A DNA stretch of 7,686 bases from Planctomycetaceae bacterium (lineage in GTDB: Bacteria > Planctomycetota > Planctomycetia > Pirellulales > Thermoguttaceae). This document shows positions 1 through 5,983 of this stretch, one piece after another (position 1 is the first letter of the stretch; the number at the start of each line of letters is the position of its first letter). Made by a program: the position numbers and the translations under genes. The notes beneath the pieces were generated by a model, which was given only the letters and a program-made list of their open reading frames with translations, was not told the DNA's origin and did no database searches. The stretch spans positions 1 through 7,686 of the forward strand of contig JAISBG010000548.1 in assembly GCA_031266315.1 (NCBI GenBank), written 5' to 3'.

Positions 1-84
1 AAATATCGACATCACACCGCCAAGCATAATCAGAAGCGCAATAACCCACGCAAATATCGGACGATTGATAAAGAACTCGGACAT
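1..84 (-). CDS. RND efflux pump inner-membrane permease (AcrB/HAE1 type), N-terminal fragment
   Basis: Only the first 28 codons are inside the window; the gene runs off the left edge. The reverse complement from the ATG at 84-82 reads MSEFFINRPIFAWVIALL and continues hydrophobic. This is the hallmark start of hydrophobe/amphiphile RND pumps: a short cytoplasmic lead with the F-F-I-x-R-P-I-F-A-W-V-I motif entering the first transmembrane helix. Family knowledge: these trimeric proton antiporters take drugs, dyes or bile-like compounds from the periplasm and inner membrane and pass them to an outer-membrane channel through an adaptor. The adaptor gene at 711-1835 is upstream on the same strand, so the pair is the usual adaptor-pump set, but with an unusually long spacer. 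No clear Shine-Dalgarno precedes this ATG. The family call is secure; substrate cannot be told from this fragment. Confidence 0.9.
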   Translation of the reverse strand, partial: MSEFFINRPIFAWVIALLIMLGGVMSIF

Positions 85-156
85 GATAAACTAATTAACG
101 AAATGCGGCACACCGACAAAATTGTATCTTGACAACGTAAAAACGCATGTCGTGAG

Positions 157-189
157 TCTTCCCGTAGTCGCGGCACGGCTACAGGAAGA
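157..189. repeat. Hairpin next to the 23-bp tandem repeats
   Basis: TCTTCCCGTAG at 157-167 can pair with CTACAGGAAGA at 179-189, leaving an 11-base loop and a single C/A mismatch. The right arm overlaps the first tandem repeat unit, and its GGAAG core recurs in every unit, so alternative pairings with later units are possible. No T-run follows, so it is not an obvious intrinsic terminator. Confidence 0.5.
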
Positions 190-304
190 TCATCATCGGT
201 AATACGGGAAGGTCATCGTCAGTGATACGGGAAGGTCATCATCGGTGATATGGGAAGGTCATCGTCGGTGATACGGGAAGGTCATCGTCGGTGATACGGG
301 AAGG
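184..304. repeat. 23-bp tandem repeat, five copies plus a partial sixth
   Basis: Five head-to-tail units start at 184, 207, 230, 253 and 276, followed by a 6-base start of a sixth (299-304). Each unit begins GGAAGGTCATC, continues with a GTCGGTGATACG-like second half, and is exactly 23 bases long. Units 4 and 5 are identical over the full unit. The others differ by only a few, mostly A/G and C/T, changes. The period is not a multiple of three and no reading frame uses the block, so it is a non-coding minisatellite. There are no spacers between the copies, which rules out a CRISPR array. Confidence 0.9.
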
Positions 305-400
305 GGAACGTCTCCGATATTAAAAATGTCTCAACACCATTACACGGTAACATCTTGTAGGATTTCGGGTCTTTCATTCTGTTGAATTAATGCATTTGCC

Positions 401-593
401 AACCTCATTTTCAACCTAATTTCTCTGACAGAACAACCTCAGTAGCATCAAAACCATAATGAATCAACCTCATTACCTCATTTATTATTCTTTTGCAGAA
501 GTTGATGTTTTAATGAGGTAATGAGGTTAGGTTTTTTTTGCCTTTTTGATACTGAGGTTGTTTAGTAAGAAAAATTAGGTTGAAAATGAGGTT
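401..593. repeat. 193-bp imperfect palindrome (long inverted repeat)
   Basis: The outer 22 bases (401-422) are perfectly complementary to 572-593. In the same register 431-444 pairs with 550-563 (one G-T pair) and 466-482 pairs perfectly with 512-528. Bases 450-455 can pair with 530-535 in a shifted register. The centre (483-511) is the loop. The arms are built from repeats of AACCTCATT and AACCTAATT. Such a structure could be a non-autonomous mobile element, a cruciform, or a long RNA hairpin in the adaptor-pump transcript. I found no target-site duplication at the ends, so mobility is unproven. Confidence 0.85.
466..539 (+). terminator. Candidate plus-strand intrinsic terminator in the palindrome core
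   Basis: A perfect 17-bp stem (466-482 with 512-528, AATGAGGTAATGAGGTT on the right arm) is followed three bases later by eight T residues (532-539). Read on the plus strand this has the form of a Rho-independent terminator, although the stem is AT-rich, the loop is 29 bases and the T-run is slightly displaced. No plus-strand gene ends here, so either it is a chance feature of the palindrome or it ends an unannotated non-coding transcript. On the minus strand, the direction of the efflux genes, no T-run follows the stem. Confidence 0.35.
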
Positions 594-710
594 TACGAGC
601 GCAGCCTTGTTGCCGCGTGCCGACTTGCAATCCCGCCGCATTTCCCGCTATTTACTATCAACTCTTCAACATTTACTATCTACGTTTCGACTTATACTCT
701 GTGCTGTCTA

Positions 711-1835
711 TTATTCACTCTCAATTACACGAATGAGGTTTGTTGCTTCTTGCGGGTTTACTTTGACATTTTGTTCAATGAACTGCGTGCCTTCGACAAC
801 TACGCGGTCGCCTTCTTCGATTCCTGCGTCAACGAGCCATGTATTGCCAAGTGTGCGTTCAACTTGGACAATTCGCTTTTCTACGATGTTGTCCTTGCCG
901 ACAACCCATACGTAAGGCGTTCCTTTGGCATCTCGGAAAAGGGATTGTTGCGGGATTAACTTGCCGTTGCGTCGCGAACCCTCGTTGACGGCGGCGCGGA
1001 CGAACATGCCGGGAAGCAAGGCACCGTCAGGGTTGGGTATTTCCGCACGCAACAACACCGTTCCCGTATTCTCTTGCACACGGTTATCAAGGAATTTGAT
1101 TTTACCGGATAAAGGATACTGAGTTCCGTCTTCCAACGTCAACGTAACCGCCGCTCCTTGCCAAAACGGAAACAGGTCTTCATTGCTCTTGTGTGCGTAT
1201 TGCGTCTGTAAGATTTGCGGAACAGCCGGATTCAAATCAACATAAATCGGGTCAGTCTGCTGTATGACCGCCAACTCTTGCGCTTGCCCGTTTGTTACCA
1301 ACGCGCCAACCGTTATCGTTGACCGCCCAATCTTCCCGGCAAGCGGTGCTTTGACCTTGCAATAATTGAGGTTAAGCCGAGCGAGTTCAAGTTCGGCTTG
1401 TGCCTTTTCCAATGAGTAAAGTGCGTCTTCGTATTCTTGCTCTGTAACCGTTAGACTTTCCCTAAGTTTCTCCGCTCGTTGCAATATACGTTTTAGCCCG
1501 TTCAAGTTGGCAACAGCCTTGTTATAATGAGCCTGATAAACATCATCGTCAATCTCATACAACTCTTGCCCTTCGACAACGAAAGAACCTTCATCGAACT
1601 TACGCTTTAGGACAATCCCATTCACTTGCGGTCGAACCTCCGCCACATTAAACGCTGACATTCTTCCGGGCAACTTCCTAACAAGCGGAACCGTCTCACT
1701 TTTAACCGTGTAAACATCAACCAACGGCAACACCTCAACCTCTTGCCCCTCATCACGTTGCTCAACTTCGCCGCAACCCGACAACAACACCAATACACAC
1801 ACGCCAAAAATAAACACAAAAAGTCTCTGATACAT
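711..1835 (-). CDS. RND efflux periplasmic adaptor (membrane fusion protein, AcrA/MexA type), lipoprotein
   Basis: This 374-residue protein bridges an RND inner-membrane pump and an outer-membrane channel. The N-terminus is a lipoprotein signal: two basic-flanked residues, a hydrophobic stretch and the lipobox LLSGC, so Cys21 should be lipidated. After it come a first beta strand with KLPGRM, the lipoyl half-motif AEVRPQVNGIVLKR (about residues 66-79), an acidic-basic helical hairpin rich in Glu, Lys and Leu, then the second lipoyl half with KVKAPLAGKIGRS and GALVTNGQ. The beta-barrel part contains QQTDPIYVDL and NPDGALLPGMFVRA, followed by the membrane-proximal part ending with the GDRVVVEG motif. 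These are diagnostic of the AcrA branch. Length is near the family norm (AcrA is about 397), with a somewhat short hairpin. The pump start lies downstream on the same strand at 84. No Shine-Dalgarno is obvious before the ATG. Substrate is not predictable. Confidence 0.95.
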   Translation of the reverse strand: MYQRLFVFIFGVCVLVLLSGCGEVEQRDEGQEVEVLPLVDVYTVKSETVPLVRKLPGRMSAFNVAEVRPQVNGIVLKRKFDEGSFVVEGQELYEIDDDVYQAHYNKAVANLNGLKRILQRAEKLRESLTVTEQEYEDALYSLEKAQAELELARLNLNYCKVKAPLAGKIGRSTITVGALVTNGQAQELAVIQQTDPIYVDLNPAVPQILQTQYAHKSNEDLFPFWQGAAVTLTLEDGTQYPLSGKIKFLDNRVQENTGTVLLRAEIPNPDGALLPGMFVRAAVNEGSRRNGKLIPQQSLFRDAKGTPYVWVVGKDNIVEKRIVQVERTLGNTWLVDAGIEEGDRVVVEGTQFIEQNVKVNPQEATNLIRVIESE

Positions 1836-1852
1836 ACTATATATATACGTAT

Positions 1853-1881
1853 AAATTAGAAAACCGTAATTGCCGCATCAA
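1853..1881 (-). promoter_or_regulatory. Candidate sigma-70-type promoter for the efflux adaptor gene
   Basis: On the minus strand TTGATG (1881-1876) is followed after 17 bases by TAATTT (1858-1853), about 18 bases before the ATG at 1835. Just downstream lies a 10-base perfect palindrome TATACGTATA (1844-1853) that could be an operator or simply AT-rich leader. The match is modest and rests on consensus only. Confidence 0.3.
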
Positions 1882-1885
1882 TACT

Positions 1886-2215
1886 CTAAGTTTGCAACAG
1901 TGATACTACACGTTTCCCATAATGAATAATATTGCTCTCAACATCATTTTTCAAGTCAAAACCAAACCGCCACCCGCCGCCAAACTGCCCCAACACCAAA
2001 TACAAACGAATAAGCCGCGTTTTTATTTTACGAATCTTCTCAAATAATAGAAGAATTCTTCGTGTTGTTGTTTGGCAATGGGTTTCGCTCTTGAACAAAC
2101 ACGACCAAAATTGTGAAATTTTGCTGTTGATTGTAATCTGTTTTTTAGGTATTCTTCTACGGAGAAAAAATTGCCTTTCCGTGTCCCTGCCGGTTGCCTC
2201 TTGATTTTCAATCAT
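1886..2215. other. Non-coding or degenerate region; only weak overlapping open frames
   Basis: Open frames of 60-110 codons exist here on both strands and overlap each other. None has a good ribosome binding site or a domain I recognise. On the minus strand one frame (2211-2023, TTG start) gives a basic 62-residue product ending HEEFFYYLRRFVK, and a second overlapping frame (2215-1886) gives a 109-residue product rich in Arg, Lys and Ile. Neither alone looks like a folded protein. A decayed short gene read in shifted frames, or a dispersed repeat, would look like this. I do not call a gene. Confidence 0.4.
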
Positions 2216-2230
2216 TTTGACCGTTATAAT
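2201..2230 (+). promoter_or_regulatory. Candidate sigma-70-type promoter for the exported Pro-rich protein gene
   Basis: TTGATT (2201-2206) and a perfect TATAAT (2225-2230) are separated by 18 bases. Transcription would start near 2237, giving a leader of about 150 bases before the ATG at 2385. The -10 box is a consensus match and the -35 box is four of six. It is divergent from the efflux adaptor promoter. Confidence 0.45.
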
Positions 2231-2370
2231 CCAAACAGAATAGGAATATTTTTCAAGTTATCAGGTTCGTCTATTTGGCTTTTGTTAAAAACGGTGCTAT
2301 GTTGAGATAGTTAATTTGTATTCTCTGAAAGTTTTCCCTGATATGTATTTAGACAAAGCAAAAAAGAGTG

Positions 2371-2376
2371 AAAGGA
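2371..2376 (+). promoter_or_regulatory. Ribosome binding site that decides the start at 2385
   Basis: AAAGGA lies eight bases upstream of the ATG at 2385. A longer in-frame version beginning at a TTG at 2316 has no such site and would place 23 charged residues before the signal peptide, so the ATG is preferred. Confidence 0.7.
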
Positions 2377-2384
2377 ATATTCCA

Positions 2385-3893
2385 ATGAAACGAATGTTCA
2401 TGTTTCCCATTGTCCTAAGTTTTTTATTGGTCGGATACTTCGCTGTTGCCGCTGCTCCCGAAGCCAATATTCCCAACGGTAAATCCTTTTACAGCAACCG
2501 ATCAAATCGGGTGTTGCGGACATTGCCTGAAAAAACTCCGGCTCCGCCGAGTACCGAACCGCTGTTGGCTCCAACAATAACATCAGAATTAGACGAATCT
2601 AATGAATTATTGGAAAGTAAAACACCTTCAAATAAAACACTGCCCAATAAATCCCCGCTCGTTTTTCCTGATTTTTCGTCCACCGTGCCGGTTCTGGATT
2701 CGCCGAACCAAGCCGATAAATCCAATCAATCCGCGTTATCCGTTGTCGAAAAACCGACGGAGCGTCCGTTGTCGAAGATTGACATCAGCCCGCCAATCCC
2801 CGCCGCAAAAACAGAACGAACTGAAGTTTATAAAAAAACCGATACCTCGTCCGGTTCAAATTTTATTTCACGCACAACGTTTCCCAATCAACCGGTTTCA
2901 ACAGAAGACCGCGAAAACAAACAGGAGAATCAACTTGATGAGTTGAATGCCCGCTTGGCGAAAATCCAACTCGAAAAACATAATCTGAACGAAACACTTA
3001 AACTGATCGACAAAATCAAATCGTCCGCCGTCAAAGCCCGAACACTTGTTGATCTTGCGGAATATGTTTCGCGGGACAATAATTACAAAAAAGAAGCCGA
3101 GCAACTTTTTGCTCTTGCTGTGGACGGAATTGACGCTTTAACGAAGGGCGAAGCGATTGTTATTAAAATTAAAAGCGATCTGAAAACGGAATCTGCTCTT
3201 TCCTCTCCGGTTACGGATACAACAACATCCGGTACCGCCGTTTTTACCAAACCGAATAAACCAACAGACTCCGCAACAATACCGCCGCGAAAACCCGCCA
3301 TCACACTCCTTGAAGAAGACAAACCGGTCAGTTTATCAAACCCCCAAACAGAATCCACACCGAAAACGGCACCAAAATTGGACGAATCGTTGTCGGAAAC
3401 ACTTCCTACTGTTAAAACGCCGGACGTTCCTGTTACATCATCGGTTGCGCCTAAACCGGTTGCTCCGGTTCTCAATCCTGCCGCAAAGAAAACTCCGATA
3501 TTATTGGAAGATGAACCGGAAAAGAAACAAACGTTGGAAGACAAAATTAACATCATTGAAAAAGAAACGGTTTCACCGCCGACTCCGCCCAAACGTCCCA
3601 TGATTCTTCTGGACGACGACTCCGAAATATCCAAAGAGGAAAAGCCAGCGGAAATGAAAACGCCGCCGACTCGCCGACCGTCCCTGTTGCTCCGTGAAGA
3701 ACCGGATACAAATAAGGAAAACGAGAAAAATATTACAGAATCAACAATAAAATCAGAACCTCTTGCAAAGGAAGAACCGGAAACAATGAAACCGGAAATA
3801 AAATCAGACGCCAAACCGGACGTTCCGACCACTTCCCCCAAATCACAACGACGATCAATGCCGGGAAGAAAAGTAACATTGGAAGAAAACTAG
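2385..3893 (+). CDS. Exported low-complexity protein with helical domain and repeated basic-Pro/LL-acidic motif (unknown function)
   Basis: I do not recognise this 502-residue protein. It begins with a clear signal peptide (MKR, then a hydrophobic core to about residue 20, and AVAAA just before the likely cleavage at residue 23-24), so it should be exported. Residues about 25-180 and 265-502 are rich in Pro, Thr, Ser, Lys and Glu and are probably disordered. Between them, residues about 183-262 form an ordered-looking helical segment (LIDKIKSSAVKARTLVDLAE, then KKEAEQLFALAVDGIDAL) resembling a tetratricopeptide-like helix pair. The C-terminal half contains four spaced copies of a short motif: basic residues, Pro one or two positions on, two hydrophobic or small residues, Leu-Leu and an acidic cluster, with Pro at 304, 371, 405 and 432. 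Upstream are a plausible promoter and ribosome binding site; downstream lies a large palindrome rather than an operon partner. It may be a periplasmic or envelope linker protein, but that is a guess. Confidence 0.8.
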   Translation: MKRMFMFPIVLSFLLVGYFAVAAAPEANIPNGKSFYSNRSNRVLRTLPEKTPAPPSTEPLLAPTITSELDESNELLESKTPSNKTLPNKSPLVFPDFSSTVPVLDSPNQADKSNQSALSVVEKPTERPLSKIDISPPIPAAKTERTEVYKKTDTSSGSNFISRTTFPNQPVSTEDRENKQENQLDELNARLAKIQLEKHNLNETLKLIDKIKSSAVKARTLVDLAEYVSRDNNYKKEAEQLFALAVDGIDALTKGEAIVIKIKSDLKTESALSSPVTDTTTSGTAVFTKPNKPTDSATIPPRKPAITLLEEDKPVSLSNPQTESTPKTAPKLDESLSETLPTVKTPDVPVTSSVAPKPVAPVLNPAAKKTPILLEDEPEKKQTLEDKINIIEKETVSPPTPPKRPMILLDDDSEISKEEKPAEMKTPPTRRPSLLLREEPDTNKENEKNITESTIKSEPLAKEEPETMKPEIKSDAKPDVPTTSPKSQRRSMPGRKVTLEEN

Positions 3894-4021
3894 AACCGGA
3901 CATCACTTACTTTGTGCAACACGATTTATGTAATATAACTCCTGTTACGTACCGTAGTTAAAAAGTCAAGGTGAAGATATATTATTCATAATTCCTAAGT
4001 CCGTAGGACTTTAACATGGAT

Positions 4022-4053
4022 AACCCCGTGCAAGTGTAACGCAGCACGGGGTT
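4022..4053. repeat. GC-rich hairpin, left copy
   Basis: AACCCCGTGC (4022-4031) pairs perfectly with GCACGGGGTT (4044-4053) around a 12-base loop. It lies 128 bases after the stop of the upstream gene and would be a strong RNA stem, but no T-run follows, so a terminator role is possible only without the classical tail. Its mirror copy is at 4172-4201. Confidence 0.8.
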
Positions 4054-4171
4054 AGGCAACCACCAAAACCGGAACTACGTAGTAGTTCAATAGAGAAAAG
4101 TTATTTTTGTCGTGAGCGTGTTGAACTGCTACGCAGTTCGGTTGGAGGCGGCGTATTACTTAATACTCAAT

Positions 4172-4201
4172 ACCCCGTGCTGCACTTCGTTTGCACGGGG
4201 T
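4172..4201. repeat. GC-rich hairpin, right copy
   Basis: ACCCCGTGC (4172-4180) pairs perfectly with GCACGGGGT (4193-4201) around a 12-base loop. Stem and loop sizes match the left copy at 4022-4053, while the loop sequence is partly diverged. This suggests the stems are kept and the loops drift. Confidence 0.8.
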
Positions 4202-4360
4202 TATCCACGTGAAAGTCCTACGGACTAAAAATCATGAATAAACACTTCACCTTAACTTTCATTCGAAACGGTTTACTTTTTACCGACGGTGCGTAACATG
4301 AGATATAACTTTATAAAACGTTATTTTAATTTTGTTTTTTGTTGAACAATTATTACAGGC

Positions 4361-4365
4361 AAGGA
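4361..4365 (+). promoter_or_regulatory. Ribosome binding site for the LolC-like permease
   Basis: AAGGA lies ten bases before the ATG at 4376. An in-frame TTG at 4370 is only four bases from this site, too close to be used, so the ATG is chosen. Confidence 0.6.
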
Positions 4366-4375
4366 AGCCTTGACA

Positions 4376-5974
4376 ATGTACAAATTATTACTCTGTTGGC
4401 GTTATCTTTTAACGCGGTATATTGCGTTGGCGTCGATTATCAGTGTAACGCTCGGCGTGGCGACAATGATTGTGGTCAATGCGGTGATGCTTGGTTTTGT
4501 GAGCGAAATGAAGGATCGAATTCACGGGATTCTCAGCGATGTAACGGTTGAATCCATTGACGCGAATCGCGGATTTCCAGATACGGCGTGGCATATTGAC
4601 CGGATTCGGGAAGTTGCCGGTGATTTGATTGAAGAAATGACGCCGGTGATTGCGGTTCCCGGCATGTTGACATTTCGGGTTGGAATTGAAGGCGATCCTG
4701 TTAGTGTTCCGATAGAATTGATGGGAATTGATGCGGTAACGCAAAGTCGGGTTAGTGAAATCACGAAGTATCTTCAACATCCGAACAACCGGCGCGAGTT
4801 GAATTTCAAACTTCGTGAAAACGGTTACGATATTCAGGGTGCCGGAAATAACGGACGCGGTGCCTATCGTCATCGTATGCGTTACGCCGGTTGGGAATAT
4901 CGCCGCAACCATTTTGCCGAACAGGAAAAAATCCGTATCAAATATGAAGAAGAACGTATCCGGTTTGAAAAACAACAGAATGCGGCACGAAATTCTATAA
5001 CGTCCAATTCTTCGGAGGAATTGGAATTACCGCGTGATCCGTTTGCGGAGGCTCCGAGTGCTCCGGCAAAAAAATTCGATCCGGCAAAAGAACAACATAC
5101 CGGCGTCATTCTTGGAATTGGTATTTCGCTTTACAATCGCGTGGATCAGGTTGATTCTGAAACCGGTCAGAAAATGGTGATTGACAGTCTTGCGTTGATT
5201 CCCGGTGATGACGTTATGATAACGTTTCCGACTGCCGGAGTTCCGCTAAAACTCCAGAGCGATAGTTTTACGGTGGTTGATCTTTATGAGAGTAAAATGA
5301 TGGAATATGACAAGAGTCTTGTTTTCGTACCGATAGAAAAGTTACAACAACTTCGCGGAATGTTCGATCCGGCAACCGGTAAACCGACAGTTACGCAAAT
5401 TTTGATTAAAGCCAAACCGGGAGCCGATATTGACGTGATTCGTGATAAAATTCGTGCGGTTTTTCCGCAGGAGTTGTTCAAAGTCAGCACTTGGCGGGAC
5501 AAACAGGAAACATTGCTTGCAGCCGTGTTCAATGAATTAGCAATGCTTAATGTTTTACTTTTTCTGATATTTGCGGTTGCCGGTTTTGGAATTTTGGCGA
5601 TTTTTTATATGATTGTCATTGAGAAACAAAAAGACATTGGAATTTTGAAATCGCTTGGAGCGAGCAGCGGCGGAATCATGCAGATATTTTTATGTTACAG
5701 TTTATTGCTTGGAATGGTTGGTTCGGGATTGGGGTTAATTACCGGATTATTATTTGTTAAATATATTAAAGAGATTGCGGGAGTTTTGTCCTATATTCTT
5801 CGGAGTGACGTATTTAGCCCCGAAATTTATTCCTTTTATGAAATACCGACAATTGTACAACCGACGACCGTATTTTGGATTATTTACGGTGCAATATTTA
5901 TTGCGGTTGCATCCGGTGTTCTTCCGGCGATTCGTGCCGCGAGACTGCATCCGGTTGAATCGTTACGAAGTTAA
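4376..5974 (+). CDS. lolC: LolC/LolE-type lipoprotein-releasing ABC transporter permease with a periplasmic insertion
   Basis: This 532-residue inner-membrane protein should pair with the LolD-like ATPase encoded just downstream to release lipoproteins toward the outer membrane. The N-terminus MYKLLLCWRYLLTRYIALAS with the first membrane helix (about residues 15-41, containing SVTLGVATMIVVNAVMLGF) is typical of LolC/E proteins. The periplasmic domain includes HTGVILGIGI (from about residue 241), a PGDDV turn and MMEYDKSLVFVPIE, all matching the family pattern. The FtsX domain has three C-terminal helices (about 391-415, 433-462, 498-520), the cytoplasmic coupling motif EKQKDIGILKSLGAS (416-430) and the classic ending PAIRAARLHPVESLRS. 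LolC/E proteins are usually about 400-415 residues. The excess lies mainly at about residues 136-240, a charged stretch rich in Arg, Glu, Lys and Gln, partly helical and then Pro/Ala-rich. LolC versus LolE cannot be told apart; a MacB-like role is less likely given the layout of the two genes. Confidence 0.92.
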   Translation: MYKLLLCWRYLLTRYIALASIISVTLGVATMIVVNAVMLGFVSEMKDRIHGILSDVTVESIDANRGFPDTAWHIDRIREVAGDLIEEMTPVIAVPGMLTFRVGIEGDPVSVPIELMGIDAVTQSRVSEITKYLQHPNNRRELNFKLRENGYDIQGAGNNGRGAYRHRMRYAGWEYRRNHFAEQEKIRIKYEEERIRFEKQQNAARNSITSNSSEELELPRDPFAEAPSAPAKKFDPAKEQHTGVILGIGISLYNRVDQVDSETGQKMVIDSLALIPGDDVMITFPTAGVPLKLQSDSFTVVDLYESKMMEYDKSLVFVPIEKLQQLRGMFDPATGKPTVTQILIKAKPGADIDVIRDKIRAVFPQELFKVSTWRDKQETLLAAVFNELAMLNVLLFLIFAVAGFGILAIFYMIVIEKQKDIGILKSLGASSGGIMQIFLCYSLLLGMVGSGLGLITGLLFVKYIKEIAGVLSYILRSDVFSPEIYSFYEIPTIVQPTTVFWIIYGAIFIAVASGVLPAIRAARLHPVESLRS

Positions 5975-5983
5975 ACGTGAAAC

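Larger units (their letters stand above)
85..710. other. 626-base non-coding spacer between adaptor and pump genes
   Basis: I see no convincing gene here on either strand. The spacer contains a small hairpin (157-189), a 23-bp tandem repeat block (184-304) and a 193-bp imperfect palindrome (401-593). In most RND operons the adaptor and pump genes are nearly adjacent, so this spacer is long. It must be transcribed through if the two genes share a promoter; otherwise the pump needs its own promoter here. I could not identify a strong minus-strand promoter directly in front of the pump. Bases 594-710 hold a direct repeat of TTTACTATC but nothing else I can name. Confidence 0.7.
3962..4259. repeat. 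About 298-bp nested inverted repeat containing six smaller hairpins
   Basis: The ends pair (3962-3976 with 4245-4259, one mismatch), then 3982-3989 with 4234-4241. A long ungapped arm of 55 bases (3998-4052 with 4172-4226) has only about eight mismatches. An inner pair joins 4072-4088 with 4123-4139, apart from two mismatches. Each arm also folds on itself: hairpins at 3997-4011, 4022-4053 and 4072-4088 on the left are mirrored by 4123-4139, 4172-4201 and 4213-4226 on the right. The four short ones all have a three-base loop, GTA on the left and TAC on the right. The element could thus switch between one long stem and a row of hairpins. I saw no target-site duplication and no T-run after any stem. 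Confidence 0.9.
3894..4375. other. 482-base spacer dominated by a nested inverted repeat
   Basis: No gene is supported here. About 298 of the bases (3962-4259) are the inverted repeat described separately. The remainder is AT-rich leader to the Lol operon (4260-4375), with several TATA-like stretches (for example around 4301-4316) but no promoter I can single out with confidence. An open frame starting at 4339 is out of frame with the permease gene and has no protein features. Confidence 0.6.

Noticed and set aside
184..304. CRISPR array
   Set aside because: The 23-bp units are directly adjacent with no variable spacers, and no cas-like gene is nearby.
580..915. 111-residue plus-strand open frame
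   Set aside because: It starts inside the palindrome end and overlaps the 3' part of the efflux adaptor on the opposite strand, with no ribosome binding site or domain.
1932..2204. 90-residue plus-strand open frame in the divergent spacer
   Set aside because: There is no ribosome binding site, no family resemblance, and it overlaps equally long frames on the other strand.
2316..2384. TTG start giving a 525-residue form of the exported protein
   Set aside because: It would bury the signal peptide behind 23 charged residues; the ATG at 2385 has AAAGGA at proper spacing.
3083..3841. 252-residue minus-strand open frame, Ser/Gly/Val-rich
   Set aside because: It lies entirely opposite the exported protein gene, which has a signal peptide, ribosome binding site and candidate promoter. 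The antisense product is a low-complexity shadow of the Pro/Glu/Lys-rich frame.
4022..4053. Classical Rho-independent terminator of the exported protein gene
   Set aside because: The stem is strong but is followed by AGGCAACC, not a T-run.
3962..4259. Insertion sequence or proven MITE
   Set aside because: No transposase is encoded, and I see no target-site duplication at either end. Only the inverted-repeat structure is supported.
4409..4975. 188-residue minus-strand open frame
   Set aside because: It is antisense to the LolC-like permease, whose family motifs are unmistakable, and its product (His, Asn, Arg-rich) has no features.
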